A DNA stretch of 64,000 nucleotides from Spongiivirga citrea. Its GTDB lineage: Bacteria; Bacteroidota; Bacteroidia; Flavobacteriales; Flavobacteriaceae. Position 1 is the stretch's first letter. The number at the start of each line of letters is the position of its first letter. A model generated the notes under the pieces. The model had not been told where the DNA came from. It was given only the letters and a program-made list of their open reading frames with translations, and searched no databases. Positions 45,792 through 55,128 of this stretch are shown piece by piece. Position numbers and translations under genes: made by a program. The stretch is from positions 372,001-436,000 of the forward strand of contig NZ_JAABOQ010000005.1 of the NCBI RefSeq assembly GCF_010671565.1, in the 5' to 3' direction.

Positions 45792-46607
45792 ATGGAAATA
45801 TCCGCTGTTTCTTGGTTAATTGGAGCTTCAATTGTACTAATTTCTCCCTTGTTCTTGGAGCGAATTTATATTCGAATTTTTAACAAGCCGTTTTTTGTTC
45901 ATTTTCCATATACCCCTGAAGTGCTCCCCAAACGATGGAAGATTTTTATTGCACAAAACAGCTTATTTTATTCAAAACTAACGGCGAGCGAAAAGCGTTT
46001 TTTTGATTATCGCCTAAAACGGTTTATTAAGAACCATCGATTTATCGGTAATAACATCGAAATGTCGCATGATAAGAAGGTTTTGATCGCGACAATACCG
46101 GTAATGCTAACGTTTGGTATGCGAGGTTATTTATATGATAGTGTAGACAGTATTATTGTTAATCCCGACGAATATTTTTCAAATATCACTGAAAAATATC
46201 ATAAAGGAGAACACAATCCAGCGGCCAGAGTAGTAGTGTTATCCTGGAAGGATTTTAAAAAAGGAATTGAGATAATTGATGATAATAGAAATCTTGGCGT
46301 TCACGAATTTACCCACGCCTTGTTTTTTAGTTGTAAAATTAATGAAACAATAAGTTGTCAGCTTTTTGCGAGACAGTTTACTAATTTACTTCAAACCTTG
46401 GCGCAGCCAGAGATTAAAGATCGGGTAATTAAATTGGGATATTTTCGTGACTATGCTTTCGAAAATCAGTACGAGTTTTTGTCGGTAGTTTTTGAGTGCT
46501 TTTTTGAAACGCCGCAGGAGTTTAAGCAAAAACTTCCAGAATTATATGATCGCGTGCGATTGATGCTGAATTTGGATATGGCAAAAATCTACAATCGGCA
46601 TAATTAA
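45792..46607 (+). CDS. MtfA-like zinc-dependent peptidase (M90 family)
   Basis: A 271-residue protein with one N-terminal membrane helix (about 5-23) and a metallopeptidase domain. The zinc motif is HEFTH (His171, Glu172, His175) within LGVHEFTHALFF. The preceding NNIEMSHDKKVLIATIPV and VDSIIVNPDEY resemble the MtfA group, related to the anthrax lethal factor fold. In E. coli MtfA affects glucose PTS regulation through Mlc, but no such partner is visible here. The 3' end overlaps the convergent lipoprotein gene by 4 bp. Confidence 0.88.
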   Translation: MEISAVSWLIGASIVLISPLFLERIYIRIFNKPFFVHFPYTPEVLPKRWKIFIAQNSLFYSKLTASEKRFFDYRLKRFIKNHRFIGNNIEMSHDKKVLIATIPVMLTFGMRGYLYDSVDSIIVNPDEYFSNITEKYHKGEHNPAARVVVLSWKDFKKGIEIIDDNRNLGVHEFTHALFFSCKINETISCQLFARQFTNLLQTLAQPEIKDRVIKLGYFRDYAFENQYEFLSVVFECFFETPQEFKQKLPELYDRVRLMLNLDMAKIYNRHN

Positions 46608-47086
46608 CCTGGTAAATTGATACGTTTTAAATCTTTGCCCGAAAGTCGAATCATATGCTGCTCGATATATTGCATTACATTAGGGCAATTTCTTTCAAAA
46701 TCTTCACAGGTAATGGTTTTACTATTATCACCAAACGTGTAAGTAACTACAAGAATGCTATTATCTGATTTGTTGCTGTCGTAATGATCATTCAACATCA
46801 TAAAACTATCGCTATCTAACAAGCTAAAAAATGCATCTAGACGTTCTTTAGATAATTTTTTTCCAAAAGGGGTATAATACCTTGAAGTTGCACCTTCTCT
46901 AATCTGTTTTGGTTCAAAAAAGATAGAGTCATTTTTAATAGTGAAGACGTCATAATGAAAAGCACCTCGTTCTACAACTAGAGTTTTTTCTGCAGTTGTA
47001 TTGGTATCCGTTTTCTTTGAATTTTGACAACTAAAATTGAAGCCTATCATCAAAAGAAATATGCAAATTACTTTTTTTGATTTCAT
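46604..47086 (-). CDS. Hypothetical lipoprotein (DUF6438-like)
   Basis: A 160-residue lipoprotein. The signal MKSKKVICIFLLMIGFNFSC ends at the lipobox Cys20. The mature part reads like a small alpha/beta domain (AFHYDVFTIKND, RLDAFFSLLDSD, VVTYTFGDNSKTITCED) similar to short Bacteroidota lipoproteins with a DUF6438 domain; that assignment is tentative. I chose the ATG at 47086. A GTG at 47101 overlaps the ypdA stop and would add five residues. Probably the last gene of rpe-ypdA-lipoprotein. Confidence 0.72.
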   Translation of the reverse strand: MKSKKVICIFLLMIGFNFSCQNSKKTDTNTTAEKTLVVERGAFHYDVFTIKNDSIFFEPKQIREGATSRYYTPFGKKLSKERLDAFFSLLDSDSFMMLNDHYDSNKSDNSILVVTYTFGDNSKTITCEDFERNCPNVMQYIEQHMIRLSGKDLKRINLPG

Positions 47087-47097
47087 AATCTGTGAAT

Positions 47098-48066
47098 TCA
47101 CTTGTGATCGCTTTTTAAGATTGTATTCATGATCATGCCAGGATGAATACGAGAATTCTCAATAAACCATTTATGGGTTTCCATACCTCCGCAAACAACA
47201 CCGGCTAGGAAAAGTCCGCTTATATTGGTTTCCATAGTATCCGGATTGTATTGTGGAATTCGTTTTCCGTCTTCAGATAATGAGACCCCAATCGATTCTA
47301 AAAATGAGAAGTTTGGCTGATATCCAGTAAGTGCTAATACATAATCATTCTCTAGAACTACTTCACCTTTATCGGTAGTAATTACCAAATCTTTCTCTCT
47401 TATTTCCTTAATTGTACTATTGTAAAAAGCTTTGATGCTTCCTTCTTTTATCCGATTTTCAATATCTGGTTTTGCCCAATACTTCACTCGTTTTCCAACA
47501 CCTTCACCTCGAATAATCATCGTGACATCACCACCTTTTCGATAAATTTCTAAAGCGGCATCTACTGCGCTATTATTTGCACCAACAACAATAACTTTCT
47601 GTTGTGCATAGTAGTGAGCATTGTCATAGTAATGCTTCACTTTAGGCAGATCTTCTCCAGGCACCTTTAGTAGATTAGGAATGTCATAAAATCCCGTTGA
47701 TAGCACTAGGTTGTTTGCGGAATATGAATCTTTTTCGGTTGTTACTTCAAAAAGCTCATTTTCCTTCTTTAATAAAAGTACCTTTTCAAAAAGATTAATA
47801 TTCAGTGATTTGTTAGTCACAATGCGACGATAGTATTCTAGCGCCTCGTCCTTATAGGGTTTTGCATTTTTGCTAATAAATGGAATATCATCTATTTCTA
47901 ACTTATCAGAAGTCGAGAAAAAGGTCATCCCCTCAGGATAATTGTACAATGAATTTACAATACAACCTTTCTCAATGATTAGATAATTTAGACCTTGTTT
48001 TTGAGCTTCTAATCCGCAGGCTATACCTATTGGGCCACCACCAACAATAATGAGGTCGTAACTCAT
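47098..48066 (-). CDS. ypdA: Bacillithiol disulfide reductase YpdA
   Basis: A 322-residue flavoprotein of the thioredoxin reductase-like superfamily. FAD motif IVGGGPIGIACGLEA and NADPH motif VVGANNSAVDAALEIYRKGG are clear. The N-terminal segment YNYPEGMTFFSTSDKLEI is characteristic of YpdA. There is no CxxC redox pair, as expected for YpdA. It would recycle oxidised bacillithiol, a thiol used by many Bacteroidota. The start overlaps the rpe stop by 4 bp. Confidence 0.9.
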   Translation of the reverse strand: MSYDLIIVGGGPIGIACGLEAQKQGLNYLIIEKGCIVNSLYNYPEGMTFFSTSDKLEIDDIPFISKNAKPYKDEALEYYRRIVTNKSLNINLFEKVLLLKKENELFEVTTEKDSYSANNLVLSTGFYDIPNLLKVPGEDLPKVKHYYDNAHYYAQQKVIVVGANNSAVDAALEIYRKGGDVTMIIRGEGVGKRVKYWAKPDIENRIKEGSIKAFYNSTIKEIREKDLVITTDKGEVVLENDYVLALTGYQPNFSFLESIGVSLSEDGKRIPQYNPDTMETNISGLFLAGVVCGGMETHKWFIENSRIHPGMIMNTILKSDHK

Positions 48067-48725
48067 AAATTAGAAATGGTTTTAAGATCGGCAATAGTAG
48101 TAAGCGGGTCGGCACTTTTAAAGACAAAACTTCCCGCAACTAGAACATCCGCTCCAGCGTCAACTAAGTTTTTTGCATTCACATCAGTTACTCCTCCATC
48201 TATTTCTATCATGGTGTTCGCATCATTGTCATTGATCATTCTTCTTAGTTTACGAACTTTTTCATAGGTCTGTTCTATAAATTTTTGTCCACCAAAACCA
48301 GGATTCACACTCATTAAACACACCATATCAATATCTCGGATAACATCCTCTAATACAGTGATACTTGTATGCGGATTAAGTGCGACTCCAGCCTTCATGC
48401 CTTCTGCTTTAATGGCTTGTAATGTTCGGTGCAAATGCGTGCATGCTTCATAATGAACAGTCAAGATATTACTGCCTAGTTCAGCAAATGTTTTAATATA
48501 TCTGTCCGGATCTACGATCATCAAATGAGTATCGATTGTTTTGTTGGCGTGTTCACTTATTGCTTTTAAGACTGGCATTCCGAATGAGATATTGGGGACG
48601 AAAACACCATCCATAATATCAATATGAAACCAATCGGCTTGGCTTTCATTAACCATTTCGATATCGCGTTGTAGGTTGGCAAAATCGGCTGCTAAAACGG
48701 AAGGGGCAATCATGGTAGAACTCAT
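48063..48725 (-). CDS. rpe: Ribulose-phosphate 3-epimerase
   Basis: A 220-residue TIM-barrel epimerase interconverting ribulose-5-phosphate and xylulose-5-phosphate. Hallmarks are IAPSVLAADFANL, the metal-binding HIDIMDGVFVPN, DTHLMI, MSVNPGFGGQKF and the final EIDGGV and AGSFVF. Typical length. The 4-bp overlap with ypdA indicates one operon. Confidence 0.97.
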   Translation of the reverse strand: MSSTMIAPSVLAADFANLQRDIEMVNESQADWFHIDIMDGVFVPNISFGMPVLKAISEHANKTIDTHLMIVDPDRYIKTFAELGSNILTVHYEACTHLHRTLQAIKAEGMKAGVALNPHTSITVLEDVIRDIDMVCLMSVNPGFGGQKFIEQTYEKVRKLRRMINDNDANTMIEIDGGVTDVNAKNLVDAGADVLVAGSFVFKSADPLTTIADLKTISNL

Positions 48726-48740
48726 TTAATAGGTTTTTTA

Positions 48741-48748
48741 CAAAGATA
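48741..48748 (-). promoter_or_regulatory. Putative -7 promoter element of the rpe-ypdA operon
   Basis: Minus-strand TATCTTTG is an exact TAnnTTTG match 16 bp upstream of rpe, implying a very short 5' leader. No -33 box stands out. Confidence 0.42.
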
Positions 48749-48845
48749 ATTGGTTTGATGAGAACTTAGAATTTTTATTCGCAAAGGAATTTAAGTCGGA
48801 TATGGTTATATTTATGTAATCTATCATTCCATTTGTTTCATCATT

Positions 48846-49289
48846 ATGAAATCTTTAATTGTTATCTTGATTTGTGTCTTTTCTTGCGCTATTAGTGCCC
48901 AATCTCGACAAGATTCTTTAGCAATAAAACGGGCTGCATTAGATTACATTGAGTCGCAACATGAGGTAAAGCCGGAGAAGTTTGAGCGTTCGGCACACCC
49001 GCGAATGGTAAAAAGAACTTTTTGGACCAATAAGAAAACCAAAAAGGAATACCTAAGAGAAACTTTTACAGACGCAATGATTCTACTTGCGGAATCCTAT
49101 AATATAAAAGGAGATAAATTTCCTGAGAATCCAAAGAAAGAAGTGATTATACTTGATGTATTCGATAAAACCGCTTCGGTTAAGTTGATAGCAGACGATT
49201 GGATTGATTATATGCATATTGTCAAATTAAACGGAAAGTGGCAAATTGTAAACGTTCTTTGGCAATTTAATGATTCAAAAGACCATTGA
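48846..49289 (+). CDS. Secreted NTF2-like (lumazine-binding-type) protein
   Basis: A 147-residue exported protein with signal peptide MKSLIVILICVFSCAISAQ. The mature part has the SnoaL/NTF2-like pattern of the putative lumazine-binding family: an N-terminal helix (DSLAIKRAALDYIES), a central region and C-terminal strands (VIILDVFDKTASVKLIADDW, IDYMHIVKLNGKWQIVNVLW). Ligand and role are unknown. It is a single gene between rpe (divergent) and the TrpB-like gene. Confidence 0.82.
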   Translation: MKSLIVILICVFSCAISAQSRQDSLAIKRAALDYIESQHEVKPEKFERSAHPRMVKRTFWTNKKTKKEYLRETFTDAMILLAESYNIKGDKFPENPKKEVIILDVFDKTASVKLIADDWIDYMHIVKLNGKWQIVNVLWQFNDSKDH

Positions 49290-49330
49290 AATGGGGTGTT
49301 GAATCAGACTGAAAAATAACTTACTACTAT

Positions 49331-50695
49331 ATGAAAACCAGAAAAATCCTTCTAACTGAAAAAGAAATTCCAGAAAAATGGTATAATGTCATAGCTGATA
49401 TGCCTAATAAGCCTCTTCCGCCTTTGCATCCTGGAACAAAAGAACCTATTGGGCCAGATGCTCTAGCGCCATTGTTTCCTATGGAATTAATTAAGCAAGA
49501 AGTAACAACGGATAAGTGGGTTGAAATTCCTGATGAGGTTCGTAATATATATTCATTGTGGAGGCCAACACCCTTATACCGTGCTTATGGACTAGAAAAG
49601 GCATTAGATACTCCAGCCAAAATCTATTATAAATATGAAGGTACGAGTCCATCAGGTTCGCATAAGCCAAATACGGCAGTGCCACAGGCATATTATAATA
49701 TGAAAGAAGGGGTAAAGAGAATTACCACAGAAACTGGAGCGGGACAATGGGGTAGCGCATTGAGTTTTGCTTGTAACCATTTCGGATTGGATTGTGAGGT
49801 GTATATGGTAAGGTTGTCTTACGATCATAAGCCTTATCGAAAAACAATGATGAATACTTGGGGCGCAAAAGTATTTCCTTCGCCCTCTGATGCAACAGAA
49901 GCCGGCCGAAAGATATTGGCACAGGATCCTAATACTACTGGATCTTTAGGGATTGCAATTTCTGAAGCAATAGAACGAGCTGCGACTAATGAGGACACAA
50001 AATATGCATTAGGTAGTGTGCTAAATCATGTAAAACTGCATCAAACAATTGTTGGTCAGGAAGCCATAAAACAAATGGAAAAAGCGGGAGACATGCCTGA
50101 TATTGTAATTGCTCCTTTTGGTGGTGGGTCAAATTTTGCTGGACTTTCATTCCCATTTTTACGACTTAATTTTGAGGAAGGTCGAAATATCCGCTGTATA
50201 GCTAGTGAGCCTACTTCCTGTCCGAAACTTACCCGTGGTGTTTTTCGATACGATTTTGGGGATACCGTGGGAATGACCCCTTTATTGCCAATGTACACAT
50301 TGGGGCATAACTTTGTTCCAGCACCAATTCATGCAGGTGGTTTACGCTATCATGGGGCAGGTGTAATTGTGAGCCAGTTGTTACGAGATAAATTGATAGA
50401 GGCAGTAGCCCACGATAATCTAGAGGTTTTTGAAGCTGGAGTGCTATTTGCTAGATCAGAAGGTATTGTTCCTGCACCAGAAGCTACCCATGGTATAGCA
50501 ACTGCAATAGCTGAAGCTAAAAAATGTAAAGAAGAAGGTGTTTCTAAAACCATATTATTCAACCTATGTGGTCATGGTAATTTTGATATGAAGGCTTACG
50601 AAGATTATTTTGCAGGTAAGATTGTAAAACATGAGATAACCAAGGAAGAGATTGAGGCCTCGTTGGCTCAATTGGATACGCCTGAGATTAACTAA
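49331..50695 (+). CDS. TrpB-like PLP-dependent enzyme (TrpB2 type)
   Basis: A 454-residue PLP enzyme of the TrpB2 branch. The Schiff-base Lys is Lys112 in SPSGSHKPNTAVPQAYYN. Also seen are TETGAGQWGSALSFAC, the phosphate-binding loop APFGGGSNFAGLS and the late NLCGHGNFDM. It would make tryptophan from indole and serine, or use related substrates. No trpA or other trp gene is adjacent, which fits a stand-alone indole-salvage enzyme. Longer than canonical TrpB (about 400), as is usual for TrpB2. Confidence 0.9.
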   Translation: MKTRKILLTEKEIPEKWYNVIADMPNKPLPPLHPGTKEPIGPDALAPLFPMELIKQEVTTDKWVEIPDEVRNIYSLWRPTPLYRAYGLEKALDTPAKIYYKYEGTSPSGSHKPNTAVPQAYYNMKEGVKRITTETGAGQWGSALSFACNHFGLDCEVYMVRLSYDHKPYRKTMMNTWGAKVFPSPSDATEAGRKILAQDPNTTGSLGIAISEAIERAATNEDTKYALGSVLNHVKLHQTIVGQEAIKQMEKAGDMPDIVIAPFGGGSNFAGLSFPFLRLNFEEGRNIRCIASEPTSCPKLTRGVFRYDFGDTVGMTPLLPMYTLGHNFVPAPIHAGGLRYHGAGVIVSQLLRDKLIEAVAHDNLEVFEAGVLFARSEGIVPAPEATHGIATAIAEAKKCKEEGVSKTILFNLCGHGNFDMKAYEDYFAGKIVKHEITKEEIEASLAQLDTPEIN

Positions 50696-50696
50696 T

Positions 50697-51047
50697 ATGA
50701 AGACAGTTTACTGGATTTCAACAGCACTACTTTGTTTGTTTTTATTGTGGAGTGCTTATACCTATATATTTAGCAAGACGACAATAGATGGTGTTAAGGA
50801 ATTGGGCTTTCCTGATTTTTTTAGAGTTCAGCTAGCTGTTTTAAAAGTGATTGCTGTTCTAATTATTCTTATCCCACAAATTCCATTAGTAGCTAAAGAT
50901 TGGGCGTATGCTGGAGTATTCTTATTTTTTGTGACAGCGATAGTCGCGCATGCTGCACATAAAGATCCTTTTGTTATTATGTTGATTAATGTGATGCTTA
51001 TTGGGGTTTTAGTTGTTTCTAGGGTTTGGTTGTATAAGGTGTATTAG
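50697..51047 (+). CDS. DoxX-like membrane protein
   Basis: A 116-residue protein with four hydrophobic helices, beginning MKTVYWISTALLCLFLLWSA. The pattern with KELGFPDFFRVQLAVLKVIA and AHAAHKDP matches the small DoxX-like family found in many Bacteroidota. I chose the ATG one base after the TrpB-like stop codon; the longer frame would be embedded in that gene. Function unknown. Confidence 0.8.
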   Translation: MKTVYWISTALLCLFLLWSAYTYIFSKTTIDGVKELGFPDFFRVQLAVLKVIAVLIILIPQIPLVAKDWAYAGVFLFFVTAIVAHAAHKDPFVIMLINVMLIGVLVVSRVWLYKVY

Positions 51048-51329
51048 ATGAGAAAAACATTGTTAAAAGGTACAATTTATTCCGTTTTCCTATTTGCTAC
51101 TATTTCATTTATAACGGTTCTTAATTCTGTTAATTCCCCGATTACTGGTTATGATAATGACGGTGAATTAGCGATTGGTTTTCCTTTTAGATACTATCAT
51201 GAGTTTATTGTAGATTGCCCTGATACTAATTGGGGTTGGTTTCCTGAAAACTTAACCCTAGATATTTTGATTTGCTGGATTTTTGTAAATGGATTTTTGG
51301 TTTTGAGGGAAAAGGGGGGTAAGAAATAG
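51048..51329 (+). CDS. Small hypothetical membrane protein
   Basis: A 93-residue protein with an N-terminal membrane helix (about 8-27) and a C-terminal one (about 68-86). The loop between has aromatic and acidic residues (FPFRYYHEFIVDCPDTNWGW). It starts directly after the DoxX-like stop codon, so it is probably translated from the same mRNA. No family is recognised. Confidence 0.65.
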   Translation: MRKTLLKGTIYSVFLFATISFITVLNSVNSPITGYDNDGELAIGFPFRYYHEFIVDCPDTNWGWFPENLTLDILICWIFVNGFLVLREKGGKK

Positions 51330-51334
51330 TTTCA

Positions 51335-51994
51335 TTATTTTTCCTTTACTGTAGTTATCTCGGCCTTCAAAATATAATCGATTTTTGGGTATTTTCTTCT
51401 TATAAAAAGATTGTCCTTTGAAATGGAGTCATAGTCATTCATTGGCTTCGCTCCATAAGAGAAAAAGGCTTTTACATTCTTCATTCCAGAAGTGACTTTT
51501 GCTATAACGGGAAACCCTGTTACTCCGGAATAATGAATCGTATCTAAGCGTGGAGAATTGTTTTTTAGATTTATGAAAAGCTGTAATCCTCTAGTATTTA
51601 TTGTATCTCTGGCAAACGCCATAGTACCAAAAACATTTTTTTCGATCACAGGTTCATCTAATACCTTTTTCTGACCCCATTGCGAATTAATAATACTATC
51701 AGGCTTTCCAAATTGGGCAACGTAATTAGGAATCATTCTATATACAGGAACTGAATCGAAATAACCGTACGTAATGAGTTGATATAACCTATCTACTCCT
51801 TGAGGAGACCACTTGCGGTAAGACTTGATCTCAAAATCACCTCTAGTGGTTGTAAAAACGGCTTTAAAATATTGAGGAGATTCTGTTTGGAGCCATTTAG
51901 ATTTAAACTTAGATGAGCTGCATCCAGCCAAAATTAGAACAAAAATCAAAAAAAGAATCGAATGAAAGTTATTTTTCAAAATCGAATTTAGCAT
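51335..51994 (-). CDS. Cyclophilin-type peptidyl-prolyl isomerase lipoprotein
   Basis: A 219-residue lipoprotein: the signal ends at LAGCSSSK (Cys25), followed by a cyclophilin domain. Recognisable pieces are FTTTRGDFEIKSYRKWSPQG, GYFDSVPVYRMIPNYVAQFG, GTMAFARDT and QLFINLKNNS, which correspond to the catalytic barrel including the Arg of the active site. The Trp and His of well-studied cyclophilins are not obvious, so activity may be modest. It is probably a periplasmic or outer-membrane folding factor. Convergent with the membrane-protein gene before it. Confidence 0.85.
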   Translation of the reverse strand: MLNSILKNNFHSILFLIFVLILAGCSSSKFKSKWLQTESPQYFKAVFTTTRGDFEIKSYRKWSPQGVDRLYQLITYGYFDSVPVYRMIPNYVAQFGKPDSIINSQWGQKKVLDEPVIEKNVFGTMAFARDTINTRGLQLFINLKNNSPRLDTIHYSGVTGFPVIAKVTSGMKNVKAFFSYGAKPMNDYDSISKDNLFIRRKYPKIDYILKAEITTVKEK

Positions 51995-52027
51995 AACTAC
52001 AGGGCCTGGTGAGTGTATAATTAGGGT

Positions 52028-52435
52028 TTATGTGTTTTTAAGGAAATGTTCAATTAGACTAATAAATTTAGACGTATGTTTTGAAGGATTATTATTAAGT
52101 AATGTAATATAGTTTTTGAGTTCTTTAAGACTAGTTAGATCTTTGACTACTTTAAAACCGTAATCATACTTTCCGAAAATTCGGTCTGGGTAATCCTTTT
52201 CAATTACTTTAATGACATTATGATGGCGATTGTCTTCCTTAATACGATTAAAAATAGAGATTATCTTTTTTTTAGGGCCCTCCATAATTTGCATGAAATT
52301 GCCTTGACCATAGACTAATACGCCCGTAATTTCTTGGGAAGTGTTTTTTGTAACAACATATTCAAATAGTTCTTCGAAATCATTGGTGCCAAGAGAAGAA
52401 TCGGCTGTACTAAAATAACATAAAGAATGTATCAT
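52028..52435 (-). CDS. BLUF-domain blue-light sensor
   Basis: A 135-residue single-domain protein. The BLUF features are complete: Tyr7 (CYFS), Asn31 (VTKNTSQEITGVLVY) and Gln49 (NFMQIMEGP) of the flavin hydrogen-bond network, plus the DNRHHNV segment. The Trp/Met-containing end is replaced by KYDYGF. Such stand-alone BLUF proteins bind FAD and signal through partner proteins. No EAL/GGDEF or kinase gene is adjacent, so the output is unknown. It lies between the lipoprotein cyclophilin gene and the rpoD terminator. Confidence 0.9.
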   Translation of the reverse strand: MIHSLCYFSTADSSLGTNDFEELFEYVVTKNTSQEITGVLVYGQGNFMQIMEGPKKKIISIFNRIKEDNRHHNVIKVIEKDYPDRIFGKYDYGFKVVKDLTSLKELKNYITLLNNNPSKHTSKFISLIEHFLKNT

Positions 52436-52510
52436 CTTCAGGGGGGTATTATATTAGTTGCTTACAAGATTTAGAACTCACTTCATTCTTTTTGTTTATT
52501 AATTAAACAA

Positions 52511-52535
52511 AAACCCCGGTAATCAGCCGGGGTTT
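52511..52535 (-). terminator. Terminator downstream of rpoD
   Basis: Stem AAACCCCGG / CCGGGGTTT with a 7-base loop. On the minus strand it is followed by T5-G-T3, so it ends the rpoD transcript before the BLUF gene. Confidence 0.85.
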
Positions 52536-52656
52536 TCTTTCATCAATCAAAAAACGAACAGTTATGTAAACTGTTGTTACTATAATAGTCGGTTCTAAAA
52601 AATGAACCTAACAATTTTCTAAATTGTAATCAGGTAAATATAACCGACTTTTTGGT

Positions 52657-53520
52657 TTATCCCAAATATGTTTTTAATATTTTACTGCGAGATGTATGTT
52701 TTAATCGACGAATTGCCTTTTCTTTGATTTGTCGCACACGTTCACGAGTCAAATCGAAGGTTTCGCCAATCTCTTCTAAGGTCATTGGGTGTTGATCACC
52801 TAAACCAAAGTACAAACGAATTACATCTGCCTCACGAGGAGTTAATGTTTCTAAAGCACGCTCAATTTCAGTACGCAAAGACTCATGTAAAAGGTCTTTA
52901 TCAGGATTTGGTGATTCACCTGAACGTAAAACGTCATAAAGGTTTGAGTCTTCACCTTCAACAAGAGGGGCATCCATCGATACATGACGTCCAGAGTTCT
53001 TCATAGACTCCTTTACGTCATTCACAGTCATATCTAATTCCTTTGCAATCTCTTCGGCACTTGGTGCGCGTTCATGAGATTGCTCAAGGAAAGCAAATGT
53101 TTTATTAATCTTATTGATAGATCCAATCTTATTCAATGGCAAACGAACAATACGTGATTGCTCTGCTAATGCTTGAAGAATAGATTGACGAATCCACCAT
53201 ACAGCGTAGGAGATAAATTTAAATCCACGAGTTTCGTCAAAACGTTGTGCCGCTTTTATCAAACCTAAATTACCTTCATTAATAAGATCTGGTAATGTTA
53301 AACCTTGGTTTTGGTACTGTTTTGCAACAGATACTACGAAACGTAGGTTCGCTTTTGTAAGTTTTTCTAAGGCAATTTGATCACCAGCTTTAATACGCTG
53401 TGCTAATTCTACCTCTTCATCAGCAGTAATTAGATCAACTTTACCAATTTCTTGTAAGTATTTGTCTAAGGACGCGGTTTCACGGTTGGTAACCTGCTTT
53501 GTAATTTTAAGCTGTCTCAT
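52657..53520 (-). CDS. rpoD: Principal RNA polymerase sigma factor RpoD/SigA
   Basis: A 287-residue primary sigma factor with regions 1.2-4 and no region 1.1, the usual short form in Bacteroidota. Region 1.2 starts [17 protein letters not shown]. Region 2 has [18 protein letters not shown] and [10 protein letters not shown]. The region 4 helix-turn-helix ends [17 protein letters not shown]. It recognises the TTTG/TAnnTTTG promoters noted elsewhere in this window. A purine-rich AGGAG precedes the ATG, which is unusual here. Confidence 0.97.
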   Translation of the reverse strand: MRQLKITKQVTNRETASLDKYLQEIGKVDLITADEEVELAQRIKAGDQIALEKLTKANLRFVVSVAKQYQNQGLTLPDLINEGNLGLIKAAQRFDETRGFKFISYAVWWIRQSILQALAEQSRIVRLPLNKIGSINKINKTFAFLEQSHERAPSAEEIAKELDMTVNDVKESMKNSGRHVSMDAPLVEGEDSNLYDVLRSGESPNPDKDLLHESLRTEIERALETLTPREADVIRLYFGLGDQHPMTLEEIGETFDLTRERVRQIKEKAIRRLKHTSRSKILKTYLG

Positions 53521-53683
53521 GAATTTTTTCTCCTATTATTTTGGGTTAAGCACGGCAAAATCGTTGTGAAGATTATGTCGGCAATATATTATACGTACAA
53601 TGTTACCTAAATGTTACATTAAATAAGAAATATATTTTTGTATATCTGATAGTGAGCTTGTTATTCGCTGTTACTGCAAAACA

Positions 53684-53710
53684 AAACCCCCTAGCGTATA
53701 GAGGGGGTTT
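53684..53710 (-). terminator. Terminator of the ECF sigma operon
   Basis: Stem AAACCCCCT / AGGGGGTTT with a 9-base loop lies 18 bp after the stop codon at 53728, with a TTTTGTTTT run on the minus strand. Confidence 0.85.
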
Positions 53711-53727
53711 ATGCATCCAAGATTGGT

Positions 53728-55128
53728 TTACTTTATGATGAAGCTAATTCCAGATTGTATACCAATAAAGTAGGGATTGAAATTTCTCGGACGGTTATTT
53801 AATGAGTTCATTTGGTATTTGAAGATTGGCTCTGCCTGAAACCTTATATTTTTTGTCAGCCCATACTGCAGTCCGATACCAACATTGACGGTAAAGAAAA
53901 CTCTTGGGTATTGGGTTGTTTGACCAAGTAGTATCGAAGGTAAATCGTTTTGGATAACCGCTACAGAAGAATCTGTTAGACGAGACAAGCTAATTCCTGA
54001 AATGATATTAACCTTAAAGCGATTGTTGAAATAGATTTTGTTACTCATTTCAATAGGGATCTCCACACTTTTTATGGTTTGTTTCAACGTTATTTTAGTA
54101 TTGTTTTCAAAAATTGTATTGAGTTGGGCTGATGGTATTTGGCTTGCGTAGTCAATAAAGGAGTAATTCAATAATGTATTGGGTGAATTAGATATGACCT
54201 GGTTGGTGTTATAAACAGCATTTAACATGTTTACACCAAGTCTGAGACTCGTTTTATTTGATAGCTGGTAGGTTAGGTACACACCATAACTCAAGGATAT
54301 ACCGCCATTTTTGGTGTTTTCATCTAAACTTTGATCAATAATAGAATAATTGCTGAAAGCATTATAATATGTTGGAGAAGCATGCACAAAGATCCTAAAC
54401 GGTCTTTTTATTTCTTCCTCTTCTTTTTTCTTGGGTTCTAATTCACTTTTTATTTTTTTGATTGGGAGTTCGGTTTCTTGTTGCAGAGAATCTTGTTCTA
54501 CGATTTTATTTATGCCATTCTCATGTGGTTCATTGTCATTTGTAATGCTGTTGGTTTTGTGTATTGATTGTTCAGTAGAAGGGCTATTTATGTAAGTAGC
54601 TTCCGAAGCGTCTTTGGAAATGTTATCAGTATCACTATTTATAGTATTATTTAATGTCTGGGTAATTTTCTTCTTATTTGATTTAAAAGGGCTTTGACGT
54701 GTTGAGCTGTTAGGTACAGGGATCGTATTTTTCTGATTTAAGCCCGCATCGTCCTGCTTTGTTTTAATAGTACGTATATCGATATCTTTTGTAGGTGCAA
54801 CGCTGTTCGCATTATCCGTTACATCTTCTATATTAACTATTTTATCTTCACTTTCAGGTATAGCATCAATACAATTATCATCCTTGGTTGTAACAGTATT
54901 AATAGTTGGTAATTCATACTCGGCGTCTTTTTGGTTAAGCTGTATTCCAATAAATGACATCATTATAATAACTGCGGTAATACCAGAAAAAAGTAAGAAG
55001 AAAAATCTTCTTTTTTTTCTTTTTTTCTCCTTAAGAATATTTTTCCAAACGAATTCACTAGGTGATTTATCCAAAGCGGATAAATGCTGCTTGAAAATAG
55101 ACCCTAAATCTTTTTTCTTCTCCATCAT
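53728..55128 (-). CDS. Membrane-anchored anti-sigma-like protein with outer-membrane barrel-type domain
   Basis: A 466-residue protein. A cytoplasmic-like N-terminus (1-35, basic) precedes one membrane helix (about 38-60, FFLLFSGITAVIIMMSFIGI). A long polar Ser/Thr/Asn/Lys linker (about 65-245) follows, then ~220 residues of alternating strands ending in an aromatic-type barrel C-terminus (IGIQSGISFIIK), resembling PorT-like outer-membrane beta-barrel domains. The ATG overlaps the sigma factor stop (ATGA), so it is probably its regulator. Combining an inner-membrane anchor with a barrel-like domain is topologically odd. Confidence 0.75.
   Translation of the reverse strand: MMEKKKDLGSIFKQHLSALDKSPSEFVWKNILKEKKRKKRRFFFLLFSGITAVIIMMSFIGIQLNQKDAEYELPTINTVTTKDDNCIDAIPESEDKIVNIEDVTDNANSVAPTKDIDIRTIKTKQDDAGLNQKNTIPVPNSSTRQSPFKSNKKKITQTLNNTINSDTDNISKDASEATYINSPSTEQSIHKTNSITNDNEPHENGINKIVEQDSLQQETELPIKKIKSELEPKKKEEEEIKRPFRIFVHASPTYYNAFSNYSIIDQSLDENTKNGGISLSYGVYLTYQLSNKTSLRLGVNMLNAVYNTNQVISNSPNTLLNYSFIDYASQIPSAQLNTIFENNTKITLKQTIKSVEIPIEMSNKIYFNNRFKVNIISGISLSRLTDSSVAVIQNDLPSILLGQTTQYPRVFFTVNVGIGLQYGLTKNIRFQAEPIFKYQMNSLNNRPRNFNPYFIGIQSGISFIIK

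Noticed and set aside
49331-50695. TrpB-like gene considered as the start of a trp operon
   Set aside because: No trpA, trpC or other tryptophan genes nearby; the sequence belongs to the TrpB2 branch.
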